Assembly (NCBI RefSeq): GCF_039531695.1
Contig: NZ_BAAAQN010000029.1
Coordinates: 1 to 64,000, forward strand
Direction: 5' to 3'
Length of the DNA stretch: 64,000 nucleotides
Origin: Catenulispora yoronensis
GTDB taxonomy: Bacteria > Actinomycetota > Actinomycetes > Streptomycetales > Catenulisporaceae
Shown here: in pieces, positions 26,951 to 36,055 of the stretch
How positions within the stretch are numbered: the stretch's first letter is position 1
Layout of the letters: each line of letters opens with the position of its first letter
The notes under the pieces: generated by a model
What the model was told of the DNA's origin: nothing
Database searches by the model: none
Seen by the model: only the letters and a program-made list of their open reading frames with translations
Position numbers and translations under genes: made by a program

Positions 26951-28441
26951 ATGGGAACCGGGACGGGCGTCGAGGCTGCCCGCCGGCACCGGAGCGCGAT
27001 CGCGGCGCTGGCCTGGCCGGTCTACGTGGAACTGCTCGCCGGGGTGATCGCCGGAATCATCGACGTCGCGTGGGTCGCGCATCTGGGTCCGGCCGCCACC
27101 GCGGCGGTCGCGCTGGCGACGAACCTGGAGAACCTGGTCCTCGGACTGATCCTGGTGGCCTCCGCGGGCACCACGGTGCTGATCGCGTCCCGCCCCACCG
27201 AGGCCGGACGCCGGGCGGCGATCCGCGGCGGGGCGGCGCTGGCGACGGCGATCACCCTGGCGATCGTCGGCGTCGGGCTGGCGCTGCGCGGCCCGATCGT
27301 GGGGGCGTTCTTCGACGCCGGGGAGGGCGAAGCACGCCACGCGGCGCTGAGCTTCCTGGCCATCTCGGTACCGGGCCTGGCGGTGTCCTTCGCCCAGCTG
27401 ATGGTCGACTCCGTCTTCAAGGGCCTCGGCGACACCAAGACCCCGATGCGCCTGGCGATCGGCACCAACGCCCTGATCCTGGCCCTCGACCCGACGCTGA
27501 TCTACGGGCTCGGACTCGGCGTCCGCGGCGCGGCGATCGCGACGGTGAGCAGCCGGGTCGTGGTGCTCGCGGTGGCGTGGGCGCTGGTGCGGCGACGGAG
27601 TCTGACCAGCGGCGATGTCGCGCTCGCGACTGAACGCACGTCCGAGCTCGAACTCGCCGGGGCGGCTGTCCGGACACACCCCGGGGCCGGCGGCTCAGCC
27701 ACTCCCCCGCAGGCCCGCCAAGACCCCACCCCGGGCCAAGACCCCACCCCGGGCCAGGACCCCGCCCCGGACGCTCAACCCACCCACCGCTCCCGCGCCG
27801 GCGCCGTCCTCCCCCAAGCTCTCGACGTCGCCCGCGCCGGCACGCCGCTCGGCGCCGACTTCATCACGCGCATGGCCGGGGCCACCGCCGTGGCGGCCGT
27901 CGTCGCCACCTTCGGGGTCACCGCCGTCGCCGCGTACGGCATCGGCACCAAGGCGATGTACTTCGCCTCCATGGCCTTCTACGCGGTCCGGCAGGCCGCC
28001 ACCATGCACACCGCGCGCTCGGAGCCCGGGCAGGCCGCCGCCATCGGTCGGGCGACCGTCGGCGTGGGGGTCGGCATCGGTGCCGTCTCAGCCCTCGGCT
28101 ATGCCGGGGCGGCGCCGTGGATCATGGCCGCGTTCACCGGTCAGCCCGAGGTCGTCGCGGCCGGGGTCGGTTTCCTGCGCTGGCTGGCGCTGTACCTGGT
28201 CCCGATCTCCGCGGTGATCAGCTTGTCCGGGGTGCTCGCCGCCGGGCGCGGTGCGCGCGGCGGCAACCGCCTGCTGCTGGTCACCGTCGCCGGCACCGCG
28301 GCCCTGGTCGGGCTGGCGCACGTGCTGTCGGGCCCGTTCGGCCTGGCCGGCGTCTGGGCCGCCATGGTCGGCGGCGCGGCGCTCCAGTGCGCCGCGCTGC
28401 TCGTCCTGCTCCGGCGGCTCAGCGCAGGTACACGGCCATGA
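26951..28441 (+). CDS. MATE-family efflux transporter
   Basis: 496 aa from ATG 26951, just after GGGGAGGGG; ATG 26933 is an alternative. Na+ or H+ coupled multidrug exporter fold with two six-helix halves. The N-half has LAWPVYVELLAGVIAGIIDVAWV and MVDSVFKGLGDTKTPM, the usual MATE loop. The two halves are separated by an unusually long Pro/Thr/Gln-rich linker (about 225-300) with 18-bp DNA repeats encoding QDPTPG. Probably repressed by the divergent PadR protein. It overlaps the convergent phosphodiester glycosidase gene by 23 bp. Confidence 0.88.
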   Translation: MGTGTGVEAARRHRSAIAALAWPVYVELLAGVIAGIIDVAWVAHLGPAATAAVALATNLENLVLGLILVASAGTTVLIASRPTEAGRRAAIRGGAALATAITLAIVGVGLALRGPIVGAFFDAGEGEARHAALSFLAISVPGLAVSFAQLMVDSVFKGLGDTKTPMRLAIGTNALILALDPTLIYGLGLGVRGAAIATVSSRVVVLAVAWALVRRRSLTSGDVALATERTSELELAGAAVRTHPGAGGSATPPQARQDPTPGQDPTPGQDPAPDAQPTHRSRAGAVLPQALDVARAGTPLGADFITRMAGATAVAAVVATFGVTAVAAYGIGTKAMYFASMAFYAVRQAATMHTARSEPGQAAAIGRATVGVGVGIGAVSALGYAGAAPWIMAAFTGQPEVVAAGVGFLRWLALYLVPISAVISLSGVLAAGRGARGGNRLLLVTVAGTAALVGLAHVLSGPFGLAGVWAAMVGGAALQCAALLVLLRRLSAGTRP

Positions 28442-30191
28442 AGTCCTTCGTGGAGTTGACGAAGAACTTGTTCGGGCCCTGCAGGAAGTCCTCGTAGAGC
28501 TTGGAGTTGTCCGGGTTGCCGTCGCGGGCCGGGAAGTACTGGAAGTCGGCCCAGCGCAGGTTGATGTCCAGCTGCATCGCGCGGACCGCGCCGGCGTCCT
28601 TGAGCAGACGGGCCAGCGAGGGCGCGGTGAGCTTGTTGCCGCCGACCCAGACGATGTCGCCGGCCGCGGTGACGCCGACGCCGGAGCGCCAGACCGCCGC
28701 CGAGCCGTGGTCGGCGCGGCCCCAGGTGGCGGAGTCGTTGATGTAGGGCACGACCTGGCCGTTGTCGACCATCAGGCGCAGGTTCTGGCGGACCGAGACG
28801 ATGTCCGGGTTCTTCTGCGTCGAGAAGTCGCGGCCCCACATGCCGATCGCCATGTGGCCGTCCTTGAAGATCACCTCGCTGGCCGCGCCATCGACCAGCG
28901 GCGCGGCGGTCACGCCGTGGTCGAAGTAGCCGCCGTGCGACTCGCTGATCTTGAAGCCGCCGTTGAACAGCGCGATCAGGCCGGGCCGGGCGTCGGTGTT
29001 GATCTGGTTCGGGACGGCGGTGATGGTCTTGTTCAGATCGCCCTCGTGGCCCGGGTGCAGCACGTACCGGCTGTGCTTCTGGTCGATCCAGGCGACGTCC
29101 GCGGCCACGTCGGTGTACTCCGCGTCCGGCCGGATCCGCGCCACCTGCACCACCGGCTGGCCGTCGGCGGTGGCCACGGCCACGGCGAACACGCCTTCAC
29201 CGGACTCCAGCGCCAGGCCCGCCGGGGCGGGCAGGCGCGGCTGCATGGCGATCGTGTCGGGCGCGGGGGCCGAGGCGGAGCCGGACTTGCCGGGCGTCGC
29301 GCCGGCCTTGCCCGGCTTGGTCGGGACCGCGGCCGCCGCGCCCGGGGCCGTGGTCGGGCCCAGGTCGCTGAACTGGCGGGCGTCGACCGCGCCGCCCTTG
29401 GTCGGCGGGTCCAGGTCGTACTGCCACTGCTCCAGCGTCGAGACCACGCCGCCCAGGCCGTGGTCGCGGCCCCACTCGGCGAGCCGGGCCTGCACCGTGT
29501 CGGTGCCCGGCGAGGTCAGCGCGCCGGCGACGGACCAGCCGATGGTGCCGCAGACCACGAGCACGCCGCCCCACAGCGAGCGCACCACGATCTTGCGGCG
29601 GCGGCGCTGCGGCGGGGTCAGCCGCGCCTTGTGCTTCCACGGCAGGACGCGCTTGCCCCGGCCGTAGAGGAAGGTGTGGTGTTCGCGGCGGGCCGGGAAC
29701 CGCGGCTCGGCGGCGTCGGTGCGCGGGTTGCCGGCGGCGTCGGCGGTGGCGGTGGCGGCAGCGGTGGCCGTGGTGGCCGTGGTGGCGACGGAGGCGGTGG
29801 TGGCGCCGTCGTCGGCGGCCTCCGCCACGGCGCGGGCGGTCTCCTCGGCGACGTCCTGGGCGACCTCCTGAACAGGGTCCTGAACAAGGTCCTGAACAGC
29901 GTCCCGAACCCGGTCCCGCGGCACCGCGTCGACCGGCACCGCGTCGACCGGCACTGCGTCGACCGGCACCGCGTCCACGGCCCGGGCGTCCACATGGGTC
30001 GCGCCCAGCGCGTCCCCCTCACGGGGCTCGTCGACCGTGGCCACCACCCGCGTCTCGGCCAGCGGATCGACCGCGTCGTCCGCCCCGGTCCCGGCGGCCA
30101 CGCCGTCCACCGGCTCGCCCTCGCGCAAGCCTTCCAGCTCCTCGCTTTTCGCGGACAACTGCCGCACCTCTCTCGCCTGGTCGACGCGCAC
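28419..30191 (-). CDS. phosphodiester glycosidase family membrane protein
   Basis: 590 aa. A long cytoplasmic N-terminus (about 1-195), acidic and repeat-rich (AVDAVPVDAVPVDAVP, TTATTATAAATATA), precedes a basic patch (PPQRRRRKIVVR) and one transmembrane helix (about 205-225). The exported C-terminal domain resembles the NAGPA/DUF2233 fold: ALFNGGFKISESHGGYF, GASEVIFKDGHMAIGMW, LRLMVDNGQVVPY and AMQLDINLRWADFQYF. Relatives cleave phosphodiester-linked sugars; the substrate here is unknown. The start is uncertain because the N-terminal sequence is low complexity. Confidence 0.8.
   Translation of the reverse strand: MRVDQAREVRQLSAKSEELEGLREGEPVDGVAAGTGADDAVDPLAETRVVATVDEPREGDALGATHVDARAVDAVPVDAVPVDAVPVDAVPRDRVRDAVQDLVQDPVQEVAQDVAEETARAVAEAADDGATTASVATTATTATAAATATADAAGNPRTDAAEPRFPARREHHTFLYGRGKRVLPWKHKARLTPPQRRRRKIVVRSLWGGVLVVCGTIGWSVAGALTSPGTDTVQARLAEWGRDHGLGGVVSTLEQWQYDLDPPTKGGAVDARQFSDLGPTTAPGAAAAVPTKPGKAGATPGKSGSASAPAPDTIAMQPRLPAPAGLALESGEGVFAVAVATADGQPVVQVARIRPDAEYTDVAADVAWIDQKHSRYVLHPGHEGDLNKTITAVPNQINTDARPGLIALFNGGFKISESHGGYFDHGVTAAPLVDGAASEVIFKDGHMAIGMWGRDFSTQKNPDIVSVRQNLRLMVDNGQVVPYINDSATWGRADHGSAAVWRSGVGVTAAGDIVWVGGNKLTAPSLARLLKDAGAVRAMQLDINLRWADFQYFPARDGNPDNSKLYEDFLQGPNKFFVNSTKDFMAVYLR
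29918..29980 (-). repeat. 15-bp in-frame repeat coding VDAVP units
   Basis: About four units of a 15-bp sequence close to GTCGACCGGCACCGC on the + strand, coding AVDAVPVDAVPVDAVPVDAVP in the protein. It lies in the disordered cytoplasmic region of the phosphodiester glycosidase protein. Confidence 0.85.
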
Positions 30192-30347
30192 CGAGCCCCG
30201 TCAACGGCACCGAAAACGCCCGTACGTTCTACGTCTCTAGCGACGCACGCCGGTCATGACTGGTTGCCTGTGAATCTGATCTCATCAGTTGTCCCACGAG
30301 AGGACGACCGGCGAACGCCGGTTAGCCCACAGGAGTGGACCGGCGCG

Positions 30348-31178
30348 CTAGCTGAGATGTCCGCCGATCAGGACGCCGAGTCCGAAGGTCACCGCGGCCG
30401 CGACGGCGCCGAAGGCCAGCTGTCGCAGACCCGAGAACCACCACGACCGGGAGGACACGCGCGAGACTATCGCGCCGCACGCGAACAGTCCGCCGAACGC
30501 CAGCAGCATCGCCGCCCACAGCTGGTTCAGCCCCAGCAGGTACGGCAGCAGCGGCAGGACCGCGCCGACGGCGAAGGAGCCGAAGCTGGAGACCGCGGCT
30601 ATCACCGGGCTCGGCAGGTCGGTCGGGTCGACCCCGAGCTCCTCCTGCACGTGCACGATCAGCGCCTGGTCCGGGTCGCGGTGGATCTGCCGCGCGGCCT
30701 CCAGGGCCAGCTCCGGGTCCAGGCCCCGCTCGGTCAGGAACTCGGCGAGCTCCTTCATCTCGGCCAGCGGGCGGCGCGCCAGCTCCAGCCGCTCCATCTC
30801 GATCTCGGCCTGCGCGACCTCGGTCTGGCTGGCCACCGAGATGTACTCCCCGGCCGCCATCGAGCAGGCGCCGGCCACCAGGCCGGCCAGGCCGGTCAGG
30901 ACGATGGTCCGGTGCCCGGCGTCGCCGCCGGCCATCCCGGCCAGCAGCGAGAAGTTGGAGACCAGGCCGTCGGTGACGCCGAAGACGGCCGGCCGCAGCC
31001 AGCCGCCGTTGACGTCGCGGTGGTGGTCCTTCGGGATCGCCGGGCCGTGATACGCCGCCGGGTCGTGATCGGCGCCGACGCCGCCGGGCCCGGCCGGGCC
31101 GTGATCCACCCCCGACCCGTCGCGCACCCCGGGGATGTGGGCATCGACGGCGGTCGCGGACGTGTCGGGGTGGTTCAT
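30348..31178 (-). CDS. VIT1/CCC1-family transporter
   Basis: 276 aa. Membrane protein of the family that moves Fe2+ or Mn2+ (VIT1/CCC1). The first ~55 residues are His/Asp-rich and may bind metal (DHGPAG, ADHDPAAYHGPAIPKDHH). Core motifs are AVFGVTDGLVSNFSLLAGM in helix 1 and ACSMAAGEYISVASQ in helix 2, then an acidic metal-binding helical domain (EVAQAEIEMERLEL...EMKELAEFL) and three C-terminal helices. Starts 21 bp after the lgt stop, so probably in the same transcript. Confidence 0.9.
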   Translation of the reverse strand: MNHPDTSATAVDAHIPGVRDGSGVDHGPAGPGGVGADHDPAAYHGPAIPKDHHRDVNGGWLRPAVFGVTDGLVSNFSLLAGMAGGDAGHRTIVLTGLAGLVAGACSMAAGEYISVASQTEVAQAEIEMERLELARRPLAEMKELAEFLTERGLDPELALEAARQIHRDPDQALIVHVQEELGVDPTDLPSPVIAAVSSFGSFAVGAVLPLLPYLLGLNQLWAAMLLAFGGLFACGAIVSRVSSRSWWFSGLRQLAFGAVAAAVTFGLGVLIGGHLS

Positions 31179-31199
31179 CGGCTCGCTTCTGGCAGAGGG

Positions 31200-32450
31200 T
31201 CAGGAGTTGGCGGACCCCTCCGCCTTCACCGTGTTCTCACTGTCCTGGGCCGGGACCTCGGCGACTTCGGTGTCGGCGACGGCCTCGTCCGCCTCGGCAG
31301 CGGGTTCGGAGTCCGCCTCCAGTTTTTCAGGTTCGGACGCCTCTTCGCCAACCGTCTCATCCGTCGCCGTGTCGCGGTCGGCCGTCTCGTCGTCGGCCGT
31401 CTCGTCATCGGCCGTGTCGTCGTCGGCTGCGACCGCCCCCGCCGCCGCGGACTCCTCCGATTCCTCGGACTCCCCGGACCCCTCGGGTTCCTCAGTGCTC
31501 TCCGAACCCTCGGCGCCGTCGGCACGCTCGGCGGCCGGAGGCACTCCCCCGGCGCGCAGGTACGGCGAGGCCTCCCGGCCGGGGTAATTCCTTATCGACC
31601 ACAGGAAGTACACCACCGCGCCGACGAACACGACGATCGCGGTCCAGTCGTTGAGCCGCATCCCCAGGAAGTGGTGCGCCTCGTCGGTCCGCAGCGACTC
31701 GATCCAGAACCGGCCGACCGTGTACGACGCGACGTAGAGCGCGAACACCCGGCCGTAGCCGAGCTTGAAGCGCCGATCGGCCCAGATGCACAGCGCGGCC
31801 ACGCCCACGCACCAGATCGACTCGTAGAGGAACGTCGGGTGGAACGGCCCGCCCGCCACCAGCTCGGCCTTGCCGTCCGGTCCGATGATCGCCCGCTGCG
31901 TCGAGGTCTCCATAACGTGGACCTGCAGGCCCCACGGCAGGTCGGTGTGCCCGCCGTAGAGCTCGTTGTTGAACCAGTTGCCCCAGCGGCCCAGGGCCTG
32001 CGCCAGCACGATCCCCGGCGCGACCGCGTCGGCGAAGGTGCGCAGCGAGGCCCCGCGCCGGCGGCAGCCGATGTAGGCGCCCACGGCCCCGAGCGCGATC
32101 GCGCCCCAGATCCCCAGGCCCCCCTCCCAGACGTAGAACGCCTTGACCCAGTCCCCGTCCTTGCCGAAGTACGGCGCCGAGGTGGTGATGACGTGGTAGA
32201 GCCGACCGCCCACCAGGCCGAACGGCACCGCCCAGATGGCGATGTCGACGACCTCCTGCGGCTTGCCGCCGCGGGCGCGCCAGCGCTTGTCGCCGAGCCA
32301 GACGGCGACGAGGATCCCGGCCAGGATGCACATGGCGTACATCCGGATCGGGATCGGGCCCAGGTTGTACCGGGCCTTGGTCGGACTCGGGATCTCCGCC
32401 AGGTAGGTGGTGGCGGCCGTGACGGCCTGGTGGGCGGCTGCGAAGCTCAT
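31200..32450 (-). CDS. lgt: prolipoprotein diacylglyceryl transferase with acidic tail
   Basis: 416 aa. Attaches diacylglycerol to the lipobox cysteine of prolipoproteins. The core (~290 residues) has the family signature GRWGNWFNNELYG plus HPTFLYES and VGRFWIESLRTDE. About 126 further residues form a C-terminal tail dominated by Glu, Asp, Ala and Thr (for example DDETADDETADRDTATDE). Long tails occur in some actinobacterial Lgt proteins; catalysis does not need them. It is followed by the VIT gene and preceded at 35 bp by a thioredoxin-fold gene. Confidence 0.95.
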   Translation of the reverse strand: MSFAAAHQAVTAATTYLAEIPSPTKARYNLGPIPIRMYAMCILAGILVAVWLGDKRWRARGGKPQEVVDIAIWAVPFGLVGGRLYHVITTSAPYFGKDGDWVKAFYVWEGGLGIWGAIALGAVGAYIGCRRRGASLRTFADAVAPGIVLAQALGRWGNWFNNELYGGHTDLPWGLQVHVMETSTQRAIIGPDGKAELVAGGPFHPTFLYESIWCVGVAALCIWADRRFKLGYGRVFALYVASYTVGRFWIESLRTDEAHHFLGMRLNDWTAIVVFVGAVVYFLWSIRNYPGREASPYLRAGGVPPAAERADGAEGSESTEEPEGSGESEESEESAAAGAVAADDDTADDETADDETADRDTATDETVGEEASEPEKLEADSEPAAEADEAVADTEVAEVPAQDSENTVKAEGSANS

Positions 32451-32485
32451 CGGGGCGGGGAGTCCTCGGGTTCAGGCGGCGGGGG

Positions 32486-33487
32486 TCAGGACTTCGAGGA
32501 GCTCGGGGCGCTGGACCCGGTCGAGCCCGAGGACGACGGGGCCGGCGTGCCCGAGGACGACGCCGAGCCCGACGGCGCCGGCGTGCCGCTCGCGCTGCCG
32601 GACGGCGTGCCCGAGGCCGAGCCGGAGGCCGAGGCCGACGGGGCGGCGGAGGTCGGGGCGGCGGGCAGCGTGGTCTTGGTGCCGGCCTTGCCGCCGGCCT
32701 TGGTGAAGGCCGCGTCCAGCTGCTGCTTGAAGTAGGTCAGCACATCGGCCGCGCTGGTCTGGGTGAAGGAGAGCTGCTGCCCGTCGATGAAGACCGTCGG
32801 GGTGCCCTGCAGGCCGATCTTGTTGAAGTTGTCGGCGTTGGCCTGCACCCAGCCGTCGTGGTTGCCCTTGTTCACGCAGTCGGTGAACGCGGCGCTGGCC
32901 TTCAGGGCCGGGATCTGGTCGGCGATCGTCAGGATCTTGGCGTTGTCGCCGTACAGGTCCTGCTCCTCGTTCGGCTGGTTGGCGTACAGCAGGTCGTGCA
33001 GCGGCATGAACTGCCCCTGGTCCTGCGCGCAGGCCGCGGCGTTGGCGCCGTTGAGCGAGCCCTTGCCGTTGTCGTGGGTGTCGATCACCCGCGCCGGGTG
33101 GTAGATCACCTTGATCTTGCCGTCCTCGATGTACTGCCGGTAGGTCGGCTCGACCGTGGTCTCGACCTGCTGGCAGACCGGGCAGCGGAAGTCCTCGAAG
33201 ACGTTCATCGTCACCGGCGCGTCGGCGGAGCCGACCTGGATCCCCAGATCCTTGGTGGACTTGGCCTGGGAGTCGACGACGGCGGCGGTCGGCGCCAGGT
33301 AGGGGTGATTGTCGCGCTTCGAGGCCTGGACGGCGATGCCGATCCCCCCGGCCACGGCGATGACGGCGATCACCGTGCTGCCGATCGTGATCTGCTTGCG
33401 CCGCCGCTCAGCGCGCTGCCGCTTGATCTTCTCGGCGGCCACCCGCTCGCGAGCGTTCTGCTTCCCTACCCGGTTCGCCTGGCTCAT
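32486..33487 (-). CDS. membrane-anchored DsbA-like thioredoxin-fold protein
   Basis: 333 aa from ATG 33487 (MSQANRVGKQN). Basic N-terminus, one transmembrane helix (about 34-53) and an exported thioredoxin/DSBA domain with the active-site CPVC motif in VFEDFRCPVCQQVE and the cis-Pro loop GLQGTPTVFIDG. Likely forms or shuffles disulfides in exported proteins. A Ser/Pro/Gly-rich tail of ~65 residues (repeats SASGTPSGSASGTPAPSGSA) follows. Two more cysteines (AACAQD, FTDCVN) are present, as in the next protein. Confidence 0.9.
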   Translation of the reverse strand: MSQANRVGKQNARERVAAEKIKRQRAERRRKQITIGSTVIAVIAVAGGIGIAVQASKRDNHPYLAPTAAVVDSQAKSTKDLGIQVGSADAPVTMNVFEDFRCPVCQQVETTVEPTYRQYIEDGKIKVIYHPARVIDTHDNGKGSLNGANAAACAQDQGQFMPLHDLLYANQPNEEQDLYGDNAKILTIADQIPALKASAAFTDCVNKGNHDGWVQANADNFNKIGLQGTPTVFIDGQQLSFTQTSAADVLTYFKQQLDAAFTKAGGKAGTKTTLPAAPTSAAPSASASGSASGTPSGSASGTPAPSGSASSSGTPAPSSSGSTGSSAPSSSKS

Positions 33488-33659
33488 CGTCGTTTCAAGT
33501 CCTGTCCGGATGCCGTCTGGAGTGGGCACGCCGCCGATCCATCCCCGGGGCGCGCGCACCGCATCCTATGCGGTGCCGACCTGGAAACGCACCGGAGTCG
33601 GCCCGGGTTGCGACAAATCCTTCAGGAACTTTTAGCCGCCGCCGCGGCCGCCGGGCGGA

Positions 33660-34511
33660 TCAGCCCTGCTTGGCAACCGCCGCGTCCAGCGCGGCCCGGT
33701 AATCGGCCTGCTGCTGTTCGGCCGGAACGGTCGCGGTGTCCTTGAGGACCACCTGAGTACCGTCGATGTAAATGTCCGGTGTGCCCACGCTGCCGCCGAG
33801 CTTCTTGCTCAGCCAGTCGTAGTTGGCCTTGATCCACGGCGCGTACTTGCCGTCCCGGCCGCAGGCGTCGAAGGTGGCGCCGCGCAGATCCGGCACCTGC
33901 CCGGCCAGGTTGAGGACGGTGTCGATGTTGCCGTAGGCGTCGTCCTTCTCGTCCGGCTGGTTCTTGTACATCAGGTCGTGGAAGGCGATGAACTGGGCCT
34001 GTCCGGCGTCCGCGGCGCAGGCCAGGGTGGCGCCGCCGACCAGCGAGCCCTGGCCGCCGGCGAACCGGTCGATCAGGTCCACGAGGTGGTACTGGATCTT
34101 CGCCTTGCCGGCGTCGGCGTACTCCTTGTTGATGGCGCCGAACAGCCCCTCGGCGATCTTGCAGTAGGGGCAGCGCACGTCCTCGTTGACCTCGACGGTG
34201 ACCTTCGCCTCGGGCTTGCCGTAGACGATGCCGCCCGGGTCCTCCTTCGTCGCCGGATTGGCGCTGACCCCGGTCGGTGCCGAGAACGACTGCGTGCCGC
34301 CGTAGGCGTCGCGGGCGGCCTTGTCGTTCTTGGACTTGTTGTGCTGCACCAGGACGCCGATCAGCACGGCGAGCACGACCACCACGGCGACCGCGCCGCC
34401 GATGCCCAGCTGCTTCTTGCGGCGCGCGGCCGCGGCCTGCTGGCGGCGCACCTCGGCGGCGCGTTCCCGTCCGGTCTGGCGCTTCTGGCCGCTCCCGCCG
34501 TCGCTCGTCAT
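33660..34511 (-). CDS. membrane-anchored DsbA-like thioredoxin-fold protein
   Basis: 283 aa, paralogue of the downstream gene but without the Ser-rich tail. Basic N-terminus, transmembrane helix IGGAVAVVVVLAVLIGVLV (about 37-55), then a thioredoxin domain with CPYC in VNEDVRCPYCKIAE and the cis-Pro loop GSVGTPDIYIDG. The CPYC dithiol resembles oxidising DsbA enzymes. The tandem with the next gene and the MauE-like protein suggests an oxidative folding module; the membrane reoxidant would be the MauE/DoxX protein or a distant VKOR. Confidence 0.9.
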   Translation of the reverse strand: MTSDGGSGQKRQTGRERAAEVRRQQAAAARRKKQLGIGGAVAVVVVLAVLIGVLVQHNKSKNDKAARDAYGGTQSFSAPTGVSANPATKEDPGGIVYGKPEAKVTVEVNEDVRCPYCKIAEGLFGAINKEYADAGKAKIQYHLVDLIDRFAGGQGSLVGGATLACAADAGQAQFIAFHDLMYKNQPDEKDDAYGNIDTVLNLAGQVPDLRGATFDACGRDGKYAPWIKANYDWLSKKLGGSVGTPDIYIDGTQVVLKDTATVPAEQQQADYRAALDAAVAKQG

Positions 34512-34555
34512 GAGCCCATCGTGCGGTGATCCGGCGAGTCGGACAATTCAGACGG

Positions 34556-35092
34556 TCAGATCGGGTCACCCAGCAGCGCGCGCTCCAGCGAGAACTTCGA
34601 CGCCGGCTTCCAGATCAGCCAGGCCGCCGGGACCATATAGAGGAGGTCGCGCAGCACGTCCAGGGTGTACCGGGTGTGTCCCTTGGGGACCAGGCCGCCG
34701 GAGCCGCCGCAGCCGCAGCTGATGGCGATGCCGCGGGCGCCGAGCGAGATGATGCCGACGATGTAGACCAGCAGCAGCAGCGCGGACAAGACCGCCACCA
34801 GGCGGGTGCCCAGGCCCAGGATCAGCAGCAGGCCCAGGGCCAGCTCGAAGTAGGGCTGCGCGTAGCCGAACGGGGCGACCAGCGACTCCGGCAGGATCCG
34901 GAACTCGCGCACGCTCTGCGCGTTGGAGTCCGGGGACCCCAGCTTGCCGACGCTGTACTTGAACCACATGACCGCCAGCAGGATCCGCATGACCAGGCTG
35001 ATCCACTGCTGGTAGGTGTCCACGAAACCGCGCAGGCCGCCGGAACGGGTCGGCGCGTCCTTGGCGGGCGCCTGGGATGCCATGGAAGTCAT
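34556..35092 (-). CDS. MauE/DoxX-family membrane protein
   Basis: 178 aa with about four transmembrane helices; start at ATG 35092 or 35083. The pattern RILLAVMWFKYSVGKL then YFELALGLLLILGLGTRLVAV matches MauE/DoxX proteins. Cysteines in ISCGCGG lie at the end of helix 3, the site proposed for thiol redox in MauE proteins, which assist disulfide formation in methylamine dehydrogenase. Its neighbours are two DsbA-like proteins, so a disulfide role is the reasonable reading. Confidence 0.85.
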   Translation of the reverse strand: MTSMASQAPAKDAPTRSGGLRGFVDTYQQWISLVMRILLAVMWFKYSVGKLGSPDSNAQSVREFRILPESLVAPFGYAQPYFELALGLLLILGLGTRLVAVLSALLLLVYIVGIISLGARGIAISCGCGGSGGLVPKGHTRYTLDVLRDLLYMVPAAWLIWKPASKFSLERALLGDPI

Positions 35093-35165
35093 AACCTTCT
35101 GTCCTGAGGTGGTGACGGGGCGTGCGTCACTGGCGGAAGGGCGGGCCTGGACAGAATACGGGGAC

Positions 35166-35210
35166 GAAAGACCCCCGCGGGAGTGCCGGTCACTCCCCCG
35201 GGGGTCTTTC
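35166..35210 (-). terminator. strong terminator after trpA
   Basis: GAAAGACCCCC at 35166 pairs with GGGGGTCTTTC ending 35210; the stem is about 20 bp (GAAAGACCCCCGCGGGAGTG against its near-perfect complement) around a CCGGT loop. It follows the trpA stop by 35 bp on the minus strand. Confidence 0.9.
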
Positions 35211-35245
35211 CTAGCAGTTTCTCAGCTACTCACCACTATCGGGCT

Positions 35246-36055
35246 TTACCGGGCCTTGCTGCCTCGGCGCACCCCTTCGGCCAGCTCGGCGGCCAGTTCC
35301 CGGACCGCATCGACGCCCTTGCGCGGGTCGCGGTTCTCCAGCAGCCGCCGCACGAACGCCGAGCCGACGATCACACCGTCGGCGTAGGCGGCGATCTCGG
35401 CCGCCTGGTCCCCGGTGGAGACGCCCAGGCCGACGCACACCGGCTGGTCGGTGGCCTGCCTGGTGCGCTCGACCAGGCTGCGGGCGGCGTGCCCGACCTG
35501 GTCGCGGGCGCCGGTGACGCCCATCACCGCGCCGGCGTAGACGAACCCGGTGCACGCCTGCGCGGTCAGTGCGATCCGCTCGGGGGTGGAGCTCGGCGCG
35601 ACCAGGAACACCCGGCCCAGGTCGTGCTTGTCGGTCGCCTCGATCCACGGCCCGGCCTCCTCGGGGATGAGGTCCGGGGTGATCACGCCGCTGCCGCCGA
35701 CCGCGGCGAGCTCGGCGGAGAAGCGGTCGACGCCGTAGTGCTCGATCGGGTTCCAGTAGGACATGATCAGCGCGGCGGCGCCGGTGTCGGCGACCGCGCC
35801 GGCCGCGCGGACGACGTCCGGCGTGCTGACGCCGCGGGCCAGCGCCTGGTCGGCGGCGGCCTGGATGACCGGGCCGTCCATCGCCGGGTCGGAGTACGGC
35901 AGCCCGACCTCGATGATGTCGCAGCCGCCCTCGACCATGGCGCGCATGGCCTCGATCGAGCCGTCGACGGACGGGAAGCCCGCGGGCAGGTAGCCGATCA
36001 GCACCGCGCGGTTCTCGGCGCGAGCGGTCTTGAGGACGTCCTGGAGCCGGTTCAC
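35246..36055 (-). CDS. trpA: tryptophan synthase alpha subunit
   Basis: 269 aa from GTG 36055, which overlaps the trpB stop (GTGA). Cleaves indole-3-glycerol phosphate to indole and glyceraldehyde 3-phosphate. Catalytic Glu in CDIIEVGLPYSDP and catalytic Asp in the following DPAMDGPVIQ are both intact, and the phosphate-binding loop is near GLGVSTGDQA. Last gene of the trp cluster, followed by the strong terminator at 35166-35210. Confidence 0.96.
   Translation of the reverse strand: MNRLQDVLKTARAENRAVLIGYLPAGFPSVDGSIEAMRAMVEGGCDIIEVGLPYSDPAMDGPVIQAAADQALARGVSTPDVVRAAGAVADTGAAALIMSYWNPIEHYGVDRFSAELAAVGGSGVITPDLIPEEAGPWIEATDKHDLGRVFLVAPSSTPERIALTAQACTGFVYAGAVMGVTGARDQVGHAARSLVERTRQATDQPVCVGLGVSTGDQAAEIAAYADGVIVGSAFVRRLLENRDPRKGVDAVRELAAELAEGVRRGSKAR

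Noticed and set aside
28251..32735. 1494-codon open frame on the + strand opposite several minus-strand genes
   Set aside because: It spans the phosphodiester glycosidase, VIT and lgt genes and their spacers; no real protein would do so. It is an effect of high GC.
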